64,000 bases of DNA from positions 2,790,001 through 2,854,000 of the forward strand of contig NZ_CP046619.1 of the NCBI RefSeq assembly GCF_009755725.1, given 5' to 3'. The notes beneath the pieces are model-generated. The model ran no database searches. It worked only from the letters and a program-made list of their open reading frames with translations, and was not told the DNA's origin. Below are positions 18,741-26,759 of the stretch, in pieces. Source of the stretch: Diaminobutyricimonas sp. LJ205 (GTDB lineage: Bacteria > Actinomycetota > Actinomycetes > Actinomycetales > Microbacteriaceae). Position numbers and translations under genes: made by a program. Within the stretch, counting starts at the first letter, position 1. The number at the start of each line of letters is the position of its first letter.

Positions 18741-19970
18741 TCAGCCTTTCCGAGGAGATTGATTGACGATTTGGCCGATGTGAGCTCGACTCAGGTCGCC
18801 AATCGTCGGCACGCCAAGAAGGCGCATGGTCCGCACGAGTTCGGTTCGCAGGATCTCGAGAGCTCTAGCGACTCCCTCTTCACCGCCGGCCATGAGACCG
18901 TACAGGTAAGCGCGCCCGATGAGGGCGAAGTCTGCTCCAGACGCGAGCGCCGCGATGATGTCGGCCCCGTTGCGGATTCCCCCGTCGTACATAATCACTG
19001 CGTCACGGCCGAGGCGGCGGCGGATCGCGGGTAGAGCATGCAGCGGCGCAATCGAGCGGTCCAGCTGGCGACCGCCGTGGTCTGACACAACAACTCCATC
19101 CGCCCCTATCTCGACGAGGCGCGCGGCATCGTCCGCGTCCAGTACTCCTTTGACTAGCAGGGCGCCCCGCCAATGAGCGCGGATCCAGACGATGTCCGCG
19201 TACGTGGTGCGAGAATCCATGATGCGCGTCGACAGGTCAGTCATAGCGAGGCTCGACACATGCTCGAAAGCGAATTTGTATGGCTCGGTCGTGAGGAAGT
19301 CGAACCACCAGCGAGGGCGGATGCTGGCATCGAGGACGGTTTTCAGCGAGATCGCGGGTGGAATCGTCATACCGTTTCGCACATCGCGCAGTCGGTTGCC
19401 CGCAACCGGACAGTCGACGGTCACCATCAGGGTGTCGTAGCCATGAGCGGCTGCGTCGTGCAAGAGGCGCTCGGTCAGCTCCCGGTCGCGGAACGGGTAC
19501 AGCTGAAACCACTTCCGCGCCGTAGGAACCGCTGCCGCGAGCTCGCTCACCGACGTCGTGCCGACGGTCGAGAGCGTGTATGGAATTCCGGCGGCAGCGG
19601 CAGCACGCGCAACGGCTGGTTCACCCGCGGCGTGCATCATTCGCGTGAATCCCGTCGGGGCGCATCCGAACGGCAGGGCGGATCGCTGCCCCAGGATGCT
19701 CACGCTCGGATCAACGTCGGCGACGTCAACGAGCACACGCGGATGAAACTCGACAGCATCCAGTGCCGCGCGAGCGCGGGCGTCCCCTATCTCGTCGTCA
19801 GCTGCTCCGTCGGCGTAGTCGAACGGGCCCTTTGGAGTGTGGCGACGCGCGAGTCGGCGGATTTCGGCGATCGTATGGGCATGCTCGAGCGCGTTGAATT
19901 TTGGCTTCGCTGGTCGGAGAAACGGTGCGAGCTCGCCGAGCCGCGGCATCTGTCTCCGCATGCGGGTCAT
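18741..19970 (-). CDS. FMN-dependent 2-hydroxy-acid dehydrogenase/oxidase (LldD family)
   Basis: 409-residue flavoprotein of the L-lactate dehydrogenase/glycolate oxidase/mandelate dehydrogenase family, which oxidises 2-hydroxy acids to 2-keto acids. Visible motifs: PFGCAPTGF, YTLSTVGTTSVSE, WFQLYPFRDR, TVDCPVAGNR, LLVKGVLDADDA and the active-site SDHGGRQLDRS (His and Arg), then YDGGIRNGADI and ALIGRAYLYG. ATG 19970 overlaps the stop of the ABC permease gene (ATGA), so it is the last gene of an uptake operon. Together with the ThDP enzyme at 22058 it suggests uptake and oxidation of a 2-hydroxy acid; the substrate is not identified. Confidence 0.9.
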   Translation of the reverse strand: MTRMRRQMPRLGELAPFLRPAKPKFNALEHAHTIAEIRRLARRHTPKGPFDYADGAADDEIGDARARAALDAVEFHPRVLVDVADVDPSVSILGQRSALPFGCAPTGFTRMMHAAGEPAVARAAAAAGIPYTLSTVGTTSVSELAAAVPTARKWFQLYPFRDRELTERLLHDAAAHGYDTLMVTVDCPVAGNRLRDVRNGMTIPPAISLKTVLDASIRPRWWFDFLTTEPYKFAFEHVSSLAMTDLSTRIMDSRTTYADIVWIRAHWRGALLVKGVLDADDAARLVEIGADGVVVSDHGGRQLDRSIAPLHALPAIRRRLGRDAVIMYDGGIRNGADIIAALASGADFALIGRAYLYGLMAGGEEGVARALEILRTELVRTMRLLGVPTIGDLSRAHIGQIVNQSPRKG

Positions 19971-20815
19971 CGCGTGGCGGGCGGCTGCCAACGCAGGAGC
20001 CGACGTTCCAGCCCCTCGGTGAGCATGTTCAACACCGCGGCAATCACCATGAGAACGACGATGATCGCATACACCGTTGCAAGATCGAATACTCCTGCAG
20101 CGCGTGCGATCATCTGACCGACACCGCTCTCAGCCGCAATGAGCTCGGACGTGACAACTCCGAGAAGCGAGTAGATCAGCCCCAGTCGCACACCAGCCAG
20201 GATCGAGGGCACTGCGGCAGGGAGGACGACCTTGGTGATGACCTGGTATTTGGGTGTTCCGAGCGTCGCCATGAGCCGCAGTAGCTCCGGATCGGCCGCC
20301 ATGGCTCCCGCTTCGGAATTGACCAGAAGCATGAACACGACAATCGTGAAAGCGAGGGCCACCTTTCCCTCGGTGTCCAGCCCGAATAGGATGATGAAAA
20401 CGGGGGCGAGCGCGACGCGCGGTGTGGCGTTCAGTGCACTGATGAAGGGCGCGAGAACGCGCCGTACACGCGGCAGCATTCCAAGAATGAGCCCGAGCGG
20501 GATGCCGATGAGCATTGAGAGCCCCAGCGCCATGAACACAGCGGAGAGAGTCGACCACAGGTTTGGCCAGAGTTCGCCGGTCGCCATCAACTCGTACAGG
20601 CGCACAGCGACGTTGCCCGGACTCTGCACGACCACCGGTCGTCCGATCCCCAACACACTGAAACTCTGCCAAATCAGGAGCACCGCAGCGAGCACGGCGA
20701 TCTGCCAGAGCAGGGTCACCCCCGGTGACATGCCGCCGTTGCCCCGGCTCTTCAGTTGGCGCGACGTGGGCGCGGTCTTGGGGATGGTCTTAGCGTCAGG
20801 CAACGACGTCGTCAC
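19967..20815 (-). CDS. NitT/TauT-type ABC transporter permease
   Basis: 282-residue permease with about six membrane segments and the binding-protein-dependent transport signature (EAGAMAADPELLRLMATLGTPKYQVITKVVLPAAVPSILAGVRLGL near 165-210), characteristic of the SsuC/TauC/NitT group for sulfonates, nitrate, pyrimidine precursors and similar anions. GTG 20815 was preferred to the TTG at 20830 because AGAGGCGA lies just before it. It follows the binding-protein gene, with a very strong stem-loop in between. Confidence 0.9.
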   Translation of the reverse strand: MTTSLPDAKTIPKTAPTSRQLKSRGNGGMSPGVTLLWQIAVLAAVLLIWQSFSVLGIGRPVVVQSPGNVAVRLYELMATGELWPNLWSTLSAVFMALGLSMLIGIPLGLILGMLPRVRRVLAPFISALNATPRVALAPVFIILFGLDTEGKVALAFTIVVFMLLVNSEAGAMAADPELLRLMATLGTPKYQVITKVVLPAAVPSILAGVRLGLIYSLLGVVTSELIAAESGVGQMIARAAGVFDLATVYAIIVVLMVIAAVLNMLTEGLERRLLRWQPPATR

Positions 20816-20859
20816 GATTTCGCCTCTCAATGGTTGGCAGTTTGCGTATGTCTATGGGC

Positions 20860-20894
20860 CCGGGTGGCGGCGGAACTGGTCCGCCGCCACCCGG
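20860..20894 (-). terminator. Strong stem-loop between NitT-type binding-protein and permease genes
   Basis: Perfect 15-bp arms (20860-20874 and 20880-20894; core GGGTGGCGGCGGA) with a 5-nt loop, 6 nt after the stop of the binding-protein gene. No T-run follows. It probably stabilises the upstream message or causes partial termination, giving more binding protein than permease. Confidence 0.65.
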
Positions 20895-20900
20895 TGCTTA

Positions 20901-21947
20901 TCAGCGCGGGTCGGATCCTGCGCAGACCGGCTCGACATGGTCGGCGTACGCCGGTTGCGCCACGTCGAGTGTGGCGAGAAGATCGTCGAGGGCCGCCCAG
21001 TCAGCCTTTGTGATAGCCGCCGTCGGGTAAGTGCCGGAATACGCGTCCCAGTACGCCTGGGCGACATCTGGGTCGAGGGCGAGCGAATCGACGAAGAACA
21101 TGCCCATCGCCTTCGAGTTCGCCGGATCAGCGGCGTAATCGAATGCGTCCCAGACTGACTGGCAAACTGCCTTGACGACATCGGGGTGGGCGTCGGCGTA
21201 CTCGCACGTCGTCCCGAGTGCGTGCTGCACGTACTTGCCGATCACAGGGTCGTCGCTGCCGCCCACGAAGTCCGTGAGCCGCGTGTACTCACTCTCGTCA
21301 AGGATCTGCAGCATTGGTGCGAACGACCATGTCGCATCGACTTGGCCCTCTTGGAAAGCGGCGATGGCTGATGCGACGCCGCCCGTCGCGACGAACGTGA
21401 CATCATCGGGCTTCAATCCGGCTTCAGAAAGTACGTAGCGTGCGAGTTCCTCGCCCAGGGTGCCTAGCGCTGACACGCCGATCTTCTTTCCCTTGAGGCC
21501 GGCGAGGTTTTGGGGATAGGAGCCGGAGTCATCAAGACCGAGCTCGGGGCTCGCGATGAACTCGTAAATGTTACGCTGACCGGCCGTCAGATAGCGGAAG
21601 CACTCACCCTGCTCGACGAGCGGCCCCGTCGCCAGAGTGGTGAGCGAGCCGAACTGAGCTGTGCCGTTCAGGAGCGCGGCGACGATCTCTTTGCCCGAGA
21701 CGACGTCGTAAGTCGAGTCGAGTTGGACGCCGCGATCCTCGGCGAATCCGCCGGTGAAGGCGAGTCTCTCCATCGCACTAGCCGGACCGCTTCCGAAAAC
21801 CGCGATCGAGATCGGGTCGGCATTGATTGAACCCGAGGAAGCGCCCGAGGCGTTCGAAGTGTCAGCCGTCCCGGCCTCAGATGAGCATGCTGTGAGGGCG
21901 AGCACGGCTGCCAGAGCCGCGGCGCCAAATCTGATTGCGCGATGCAT
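20901..21947 (-). CDS. NitT/TauT-type substrate-binding lipoprotein
   Basis: 348-residue lipoprotein: signal sequence MHRAIRFGAAALAAVLALTAC with the lipobox cysteine, then a SsuA/THI5-like periplasmic-binding fold (VVSGKEIVAALLNGTAQFGSLTT, KKIGVSALGTLGEELARYVLSEAGLKPDDVTFVATGG, AAFQEGQVDATWSFAPM). It would deliver substrate to the permease downstream and the ATPase at 23659. ATG 21947 follows AAAGGAG about 10 nt upstream. A perfect CAAACGTGCGTTTG site lies 68 nt before the start. Confidence 0.9.
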   Translation of the reverse strand: MHRAIRFGAAALAAVLALTACSSEAGTADTSNASGASSGSINADPISIAVFGSGPASAMERLAFTGGFAEDRGVQLDSTYDVVSGKEIVAALLNGTAQFGSLTTLATGPLVEQGECFRYLTAGQRNIYEFIASPELGLDDSGSYPQNLAGLKGKKIGVSALGTLGEELARYVLSEAGLKPDDVTFVATGGVASAIAAFQEGQVDATWSFAPMLQILDESEYTRLTDFVGGSDDPVIGKYVQHALGTTCEYADAHPDVVKAVCQSVWDAFDYAADPANSKAMGMFFVDSLALDPDVAQAYWDAYSGTYPTAAITKADWAALDDLLATLDVAQPAYADHVEPVCAGSDPR

Positions 21948-22014
21948 TGTCGATGATCTCCTTTGATTCTGTTGCAAGTCGCTGGCTCATTCAGTCACAG
22001 AACGAGTCCGGTGT

Positions 22015-22028
22015 CAAACGTGCGTTTG
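22015..22028. promoter_or_regulatory. Operator CAAACGTGCGTTTG upstream of the NitT-type binding-protein gene
   Basis: Perfect palindrome with 6-bp arms and 2-nt spacer. Variants of the same site occur at 24527, 26659 and 29523, each in a promoter region of neighbouring catabolic genes, so it is probably the binding site of a local TetR regulator, most likely the one at 24600. Confidence 0.7.
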
Positions 22029-22057
22029 TTTGTTTGGTGGCTCAGCACTTCGGCGCT

Positions 22058-23662
22058 TCAGTGCAGCGCATTCGGAATTGCCGCGGGATCCAGCCGGATG
22101 TCGATGAGCCGTGGCCCCGGGGCCCGAACCGTCGTTAGCGCCGAGCGCAGGGCGTCAACGGATGCGACGGAGAACGCCTGAGCGCCCGCCGCCTCGGCAA
22201 CCGCCGCGAATTCTGGCCACGGTAGAAGGGAGAGTTTGGGGTCCATCCCCCTGGCTTCAAACTGCACCCACTCCGCGCCGTAACCCCCGTCGTTCATGAC
22301 GATCACCGTGATGTCCAAACCATGGCGGATCGCTGTCGTGAATTCCGCATAGCCACCCAGCATGTGCCCACCGTCACCGGTCACCAATGTGACGGGCGTG
22401 TCGGGAGCTGCCGCTGCGGCGCCGATCGCGTACCCCATGCCTAGCCCGATCGATCCGAAGTGGATGGTCGGTACAAGTTTTCGGGGATGCTCGATGTGAA
22501 GCGACTTCCACGCCAGCGGAAGGAATCGCCCTCCGTCGGTCACGAGGATATGTTCGGGCGGCAGCAGTTCGTCCATCGCGCGATAGGCCGCCATAATGTC
22601 AAGGGTGGTGTCGGCGGCGCCCGAAGCGGCCGGTTCGCCCCCATCGATGGCCGCCAGACCGGCTCGGAACGTCGTCGGCAGTATCTCCGCCTCTTCGATC
22701 AAATCGCACATGGCTCGCGCGACCTCAGCGGCGTCGCCGCCGACCAGCACCGCGCCGGGGATGTCACTGCGCGCGCGTGATGCGTCGACGTCGCAGACCA
22801 CCACGCGCTTCCCCTTGAGAAGAGTGTCATGTTCGGTCGTGAAGCCGTTAAGGCTCGCACCGAACGCGATGACGCAGTCGCTCGCCGCGATCGCCTGCAC
22901 ACCGGCATCCGAGGACAGTCCACCGAACACCCCCACATCTGCCAGCATCCCGCGGAAGAGATCCTTCGCTCCAAGCGTCGTCGCCAACGGCGCCCCGAGC
23001 AGTTCAGCCAGGCGGATGAGCTGCTCGCGTGCCTCGATCCCGCCTCGACCGGCGAGCACAAGTGGACGTCGCGACGATCCGATGATCCCCAACGCATCGT
23101 CAAGATCCTGTTCGCGGGGCGGGGGCGGGGCGAACCGGCTCACCTCGCTCCCGGTAGCAGTCGGGATTGCGACATCCGCCCACATGAGCTCTATCGGCAC
23201 GTTCAGCACGACCGGTCGCGACTCCACAGCAGCGATACGAAACGCACGTCGCACATCGGACTGCCATGTATCCGCCGACCTGATCTCGACGAAGGGTGCT
23301 TCAGCGACGGCGGCGACTGCCCGCTGGGGGACGTTCTGCAAATTGGACTCGTCAATGCGCGCGGTGTCGCCGGCGATCAGGACGATCGGCAGGCGGGCTC
23401 GCGCCCCCTCGATGAGCGCGGTGACAGTGTTCGTAAGCGCCGGCCCGTGAGTGACAGTGGCAACACCGACCCTTCCGCTCACACGGGCAAATCCGAGCGC
23501 AGCCAAGACGGCCGCCGTTTCATGCGCGACAGAGACGTAGCGTCCACCGTGCTCACGGACATAGCTGTCAACGAAGAAGAGATTGCCGTCGCCGATCAAC
23601 CCGAAGAGCGAGTCGACCCCGGCACTCCGGAGGAACTCCGCGAGGGCGGCATGCAGCTTCAC
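22058..23662 (-). CDS. Thiamine-diphosphate-dependent enzyme (acetolactate synthase / benzoylformate decarboxylase-like)
   Basis: 534-residue ThDP enzyme with three domains: the N-terminal PYR domain with catalytic glutamate E48 (VAHETAAVLAALGFARVSGR), the central TPP_enzyme_M domain, and the C-terminal PP domain with the ThDP/Mg motif GDGGHMLGG ending in NDGGYG. Members cleave or form carbon-carbon bonds next to a carbonyl, for example decarboxylating 2-keto acids or cleaving 2-hydroxyacyl-CoA. It overlaps the ABC ATPase gene by 4 nt and lies next to a 2-hydroxy-acid dehydrogenase operon, so a 2-keto-acid decarboxylase following that oxidation is a plausible reading. A 2-hydroxyacyl-CoA lyase is an alternative given the nearby CoA-transferase. 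Confidence 0.85.
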   Translation of the reverse strand: MKLHAALAEFLRSAGVDSLFGLIGDGNLFFVDSYVREHGGRYVSVAHETAAVLAALGFARVSGRVGVATVTHGPALTNTVTALIEGARARLPIVLIAGDTARIDESNLQNVPQRAVAAVAEAPFVEIRSADTWQSDVRRAFRIAAVESRPVVLNVPIELMWADVAIPTATGSEVSRFAPPPPREQDLDDALGIIGSSRRPLVLAGRGGIEAREQLIRLAELLGAPLATTLGAKDLFRGMLADVGVFGGLSSDAGVQAIAASDCVIAFGASLNGFTTEHDTLLKGKRVVVCDVDASRARSDIPGAVLVGGDAAEVARAMCDLIEEAEILPTTFRAGLAAIDGGEPAASGAADTTLDIMAAYRAMDELLPPEHILVTDGGRFLPLAWKSLHIEHPRKLVPTIHFGSIGLGMGYAIGAAAAAPDTPVTLVTGDGGHMLGGYAEFTTAIRHGLDITVIVMNDGGYGAEWVQFEARGMDPKLSLLPWPEFAAVAEAAGAQAFSVASVDALRSALTTVRAPGPRLIDIRLDPAAIPNALH

Positions 23663-24468
23663 TTAGCCGCAGTTCCGTGGTCGACATCCTGGAGAAGGTG
23701 GTGCAGGCGCCGCTCGAGCGCCCGGAATTCCTCGGTGAAGGGAAGTTCGCTGGCGTCTCGCGGCCTAGAGAACGGCAGTTCCACATCCGCGACAACTTTT
23801 CCTCCGGTACCCATTACGACAACACGATCGCCCATGAGCAGGGCTTCGTTTAAATCGTGCGTCACGAAGACCACCGCGCTACGCTCCCGCTCCCACATCG
23901 CGAGGAACTCGCTCCGCACCGACTCACGAGTCTGCGCGTCGAGGGCAGCGAAGGGCTCATCCATGAGGATGAGCTTCGGCTGCGTAGCCCAGGTGCGTGC
24001 CAGAGCGACGCGCTGACGCATTCCCTGGGACAACTGCCACGGATACAGGGATTTGGCATGGCTGAGACCGAGACGATCGAGGAGGTTAATCGCGCGGCGG
24101 CGGCGTTCAGCGCGGGGAACCCCACGCACCTCGAGTCCGAGCTCGACATTACCGGTGGCGGTGCGGAAGGGCAGGAGCGCGTCGCGCGCGAACATGTAAC
24201 CCAGCCGCGACCGCGCGGCCCGCGGTGTCGTACCCAAGACAGAGACACGCCCGCTGTTCTCGGTCAGCAGGCCGGCCAACAGATTGAGGACCGTCGTTTT
24301 CCCGCAGCCGCTTCGTCCGATCAGCACGAGGAACTCACCGGGACGCGCCTCGATAGAGAACTCGTCGAGGATGTTGCGGGATCCTCCCTCCGGAGTTGGG
24401 AAAGTCACAGTCACATCTGTCAGCGACATTCCCTCTGTCGCGGATTCGCGTGTGGCGGAAGACGTCAT
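23659..24468 (-). CDS. NitT/TauT-type ABC transporter ATP-binding protein
   Basis: 269-residue ATPase: Walker A GRSGCGKTT (about 55-63), signature region LSQGMRQRVALARTWA, Walker B KLILMDEPFAALDA and the switch histidine in FVTHDLNEALLMGDRV. It belongs to the SsuB/TauB/NrtD group and should energise the permease at 19967. ATG 24468 has AGAGAGG before it; the in-frame codon at 24525 lacks this. It is the first gene of a two-gene unit with the ThDP enzyme and is divergent from a TetR gene. Confidence 0.92.
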   Translation of the reverse strand: MTSSATRESATEGMSLTDVTVTFPTPEGGSRNILDEFSIEARPGEFLVLIGRSGCGKTTVLNLLAGLLTENSGRVSVLGTTPRAARSRLGYMFARDALLPFRTATGNVELGLEVRGVPRAERRRRAINLLDRLGLSHAKSLYPWQLSQGMRQRVALARTWATQPKLILMDEPFAALDAQTRESVRSEFLAMWERERSAVVFVTHDLNEALLMGDRVVVMGTGGKVVADVELPFSRPRDASELPFTEEFRALERRLHHLLQDVDHGTAAK

Positions 24469-24526
24469 CGTCGTACCTCTCTTGGGCCGACCCTCATGGT
24501 TAGTGGTCACTGAGTGGTTAGCCAAT

Positions 24527-24540
24527 CAAACAATCATTTG
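24527..24540. promoter_or_regulatory. Degenerate operator CAAACAATCATTTG in the tetR/ABC ATPase divergent promoter
   Basis: Matches the CAAACGNNCGTTTG pattern except at the two inner G positions. It sits between the ATPase gene and the TetR gene, next to a -10-like TATAG-containing stretch at 24550, suggesting autoregulation. Weaker than the other three sites. Confidence 0.45.
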
Positions 24541-24599
24541 GTAGTTGATACTATAGCCAGGTGAGCGACGAAGGGGCCCATGTCGCCCGAAAGGATGCC

Positions 24600-25223
24600 A
24601 TGACGTCACGCTTTACAACTGACAGCCGAGCGGACCAGACGAACGAGCGGACCAATCGCGGCCCCGACGTAGTAGCCACCGCCGTTCAAGTGATGTCCGA
24701 ACGAGGCTACGCCGCGACATCGATGCGGGAGATTGCAGATCGGGTGGGGATGCTCAAGGGCAGCCTCTATTACTACTTCACCTCCAAGGAGGATCTGCTG
24801 CTGGGGATACTGGAGGACTCGCACGCACAGGTCGAGGCGATCGCCACGGAAATCTCAAGCAAGGGCCTATCCCCCCTGCAGGAGCTTCTCGAGTACTTGC
24901 ACGACTCGAGTCTCTGGTACCTGGCCAATGTCGAGCGAGCGAACATCTTCTTCACCGATCGCCGGCATTTGACGGGTGACCGGTATGAACGCGCCAACCA
25001 CCTCGGCCGCGCTTTTGAGAAGAAGCTGCAGAAGCTGGTCAGAGATGGGCAGGCAACCGGAGAGGTCCGCGCCGACCAGGACGCACGGCTCATCGCACGA
25101 TTCGTCATGGGCACGCTGAACAACGTGCGCTTCTGGACCAACCGCAACTCGGAGGGACCGAGCGCCGACGAGATGGCGGTCGCGCTGATCACCCTCGTGC
25201 ACGACGCGATCAGCGCTCGCTGA
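24600..25223 (+). CDS. TetR-family transcriptional regulator
   Basis: 207 residues with the N-terminal TetR helix-turn-helix (ATAVQVMSERGYAATSMREIADRVGMLKGSLYYYFTSKEDLL, about 23-63) and an alpha-helical C-terminal domain (FFTDRRHLTGDRYERANHLGRAFEKKL) of the type seen in regulators of acyl-CoA and sterol catabolism. ATG 24600 was chosen because AAAGG lies 6 nt upstream; GTG at 24561 would add 13 residues. It is divergent from the ABC ATPase gene and convergent with a CoA-transferase operon. It is the best candidate to bind the CAAACGNNCGTTTG sites in this region. Confidence 0.88.
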   Translation: MTSRFTTDSRADQTNERTNRGPDVVATAVQVMSERGYAATSMREIADRVGMLKGSLYYYFTSKEDLLLGILEDSHAQVEAIATEISSKGLSPLQELLEYLHDSSLWYLANVERANIFFTDRRHLTGDRYERANHLGRAFEKKLQKLVRDGQATGEVRADQDARLIARFVMGTLNNVRFWTNRNSEGPSADEMAVALITLVHDAISAR

Positions 25224-25229
25224 TCGCGT
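25204..25229. terminator. Perfect 12-bp inverted repeat between convergent genes
   Basis: Arms ACGCGATCAGCG and CGCTGATCGCGT with only CT between them. It covers the stop codon of the TetR gene and lies 12 nt from the end of the convergent CoA-transferase gene. Best read as a bidirectional terminator-like hairpin, although no T-run is present. Confidence 0.55.
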
Positions 25230-25240
25230 TGGAACACGTT

Positions 25241-25897
25241 TCAGGCTGAGATCGTCGCGGCGGTGGCGTCGATCAACTCAACGCCGACACGAGCGGCGAG
25301 TTCATCGACATCGGCCGCATCGAAGAGCTCGAGTACGCGGACCTCGCCGTCCAGAAGTTCGAATACCGCCACGTCGGTATAGATTCGGTCGACGCACTCC
25401 CGAGCGGTCAATGGATAGGTGCACTCGTCGAGGAGTTTGCTCTCCCCGGTCTTGGTAAACAACTCCATGACTATGTAGACACGGCGGGCGCCAGCCGCAA
25501 GGTCCATCGCGCCGCCGACGCCGGGTATCGCGTCATCTGCGTTGGTTCGCCAGTTCGCTAGATCGCCGCGGCTCGAGACCTGGTAAGCCCCCATGACGCA
25601 ATAGTCAATATGCCCGCCCCGCATGAGCGCGAACGAGTCAGCGTGGTGGAAGTACGAGGCGCCCTGCTCTTCGACGACATGAACCTTGCCGGCGTTGATG
25701 AGATCGGGATGCTCCTCCCCGAGCTCCGCAGCGCGGCCCATGCCCAGCATGCCGTTCTCCGTATGCAGGACGATTTCCCGGCCCTCGGGCAGGAAGTCGG
25801 CGACGAGCGTGGGAACGCCGATGCCGAGGTTCACATACGAGCCGTCCGGGATGTCCTGGGCGACGCGCGCGGCTATCTCGCTCCTCGTGAGCCTCAC
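25241..25897 (-). CDS. 3-oxoacid / 3-oxoadipate CoA-transferase subunit B
   Basis: 218-residue CoA-transferase B subunit. It has the conserved YVNLGIGVPTLVADFLP, the catalytic glutamate in TENGMLGMGRAAE and GGHIDYCVMGAYQVSSRGDLANW, then GVGGAMDLAAGARRVYIVMELFTKTGESKL. With subunit A it moves CoA from succinyl-CoA or another donor to a free acid. The GTG start overlaps subunit A by 4 nt. The sequence resembles the PcaJ/ScoB group. Confidence 0.93.
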   Translation of the reverse strand: MRLTRSEIAARVAQDIPDGSYVNLGIGVPTLVADFLPEGREIVLHTENGMLGMGRAAELGEEHPDLINAGKVHVVEEQGASYFHHADSFALMRGGHIDYCVMGAYQVSSRGDLANWRTNADDAIPGVGGAMDLAAGARRVYIVMELFTKTGESKLLDECTYPLTARECVDRIYTDVAVFELLDGEVRVLELFDAADVDELAARVGVELIDATAATISA

Positions 25898-26583
25898 GCC
25901 GCGACCTCCCGACCCTCGCTCAGGCCGGCATTGATCACACGATCGACGTAGATGCCCGGCGTGACGATGACTTCGGGGTCCAACTCGCCCCGCTCGACAA
26001 TGGCGCTCGCCTCGACGAGAGTGAGCCCGGCTGCGGTGGCCATGATGGGACCGAAATTCCTCGCGGTCTTCTGGTAGACGAGGTTCCCCGAGCGGTCGGC
26101 CTTGTGCGCCTTGATGAGGGCGACATCGCCGGGCAGGGGCTCCTCAAAAACGTATCCGATGCCGTCGATGATGCGTGTCTCCTTGCCTTCCGCGAGTTGG
26201 GTTCCGTAACCGGTGGGCGTCAGGAACCCGCCGAGTCCGGCGCCGGCGGCTCGGATTCGCTCGGCGAGCGTGCCCTGCGGCAGGAGTTCCAGTTCGAGTT
26301 CTCCCGCAAGGAAAAGTTCCTCGAAGATCGTCGAATCCGGCGCTTTGGGAAATGAGCAGATCACCTTCCGCACGCGCCGCTTGCCGAACAGGTCAGCCAT
26401 CGCTGCACCGCCAGCGGCCGCGTTGTTGTTGACGATGACCAGATCCTTGGCACCTTGGCGGACCAGCGCCTCGATCAAGATCGTGGGCAGTCCGGGCGGG
26501 CCGAAGCCACCTACGAGGAGCGTCGCTCCGTCCGCGATGTCAGCCACCGCGGCATCCGCATCCGCAACCACCTTGTCGATCAC
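25894..26583 (-). CDS. 3-oxoadipate-type CoA-transferase subunit A (PcaI-like)
   Basis: 229-residue CoA-transferase A subunit: [77 protein letters not shown]-like LTPTGYGTQLAEGKETR and ALIKAHKADRSGNLVYQKTARNFGPIMA. These stretches closely follow the PcaI type of beta-ketoadipate pathways, unlike the second CoA-transferase at 49396, which is of ScoA type. No other pca gene is recognised in the window, so the real substrate is open. GTG start with GAGGTGGG upstream; an operator-like palindrome lies 76 nt before it. Confidence 0.92.
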   Translation of the reverse strand: MIDKVVADADAAVADIADGATLLVGGFGPPGLPTILIEALVRQGAKDLVIVNNNAAAGGAAMADLFGKRRVRKVICSFPKAPDSTIFEELFLAGELELELLPQGTLAERIRAAGAGLGGFLTPTGYGTQLAEGKETRIIDGIGYVFEEPLPGDVALIKAHKADRSGNLVYQKTARNFGPIMATAAGLTLVEASAIVERGELDPEVIVTPGIYVDRVINAGLSEGREVAA

Positions 26584-26658
26584 AAACCCACCTCACCGTT
26601 GAACCGGGAAACAACAGTCCCCTCTTGGATACATTCAACGCCATCCACAACAACGAGT

Positions 26659-26672
26659 CAAACGACTGTTTG
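26659..26672. promoter_or_regulatory. Operator CAAACGACTGTTTG between divergent CoA-transferase and thiolase genes
   Basis: Palindrome with one mismatch to CAAACGNNCGTTTG. It is located in the 176-nt divergent region and could control the CoA-transferase operon leftward and the thiolase gene rightward at once. Confidence 0.65.
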
Positions 26673-26759
26673 GTAATTTCTGTGAAGTCGCCGCATAATG
26701 AGGCAGGTTGCTCGATTCGAGCGCCCGAGTAGGTGCACACGGTACAGCCACGAGGTGGC

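Noticed and set aside
19967-20830. TTG start at 20830 for the ABC permease
   Set aside because: GTG 20815 has a ribosome site immediately upstream and gives a conventional N-terminus.
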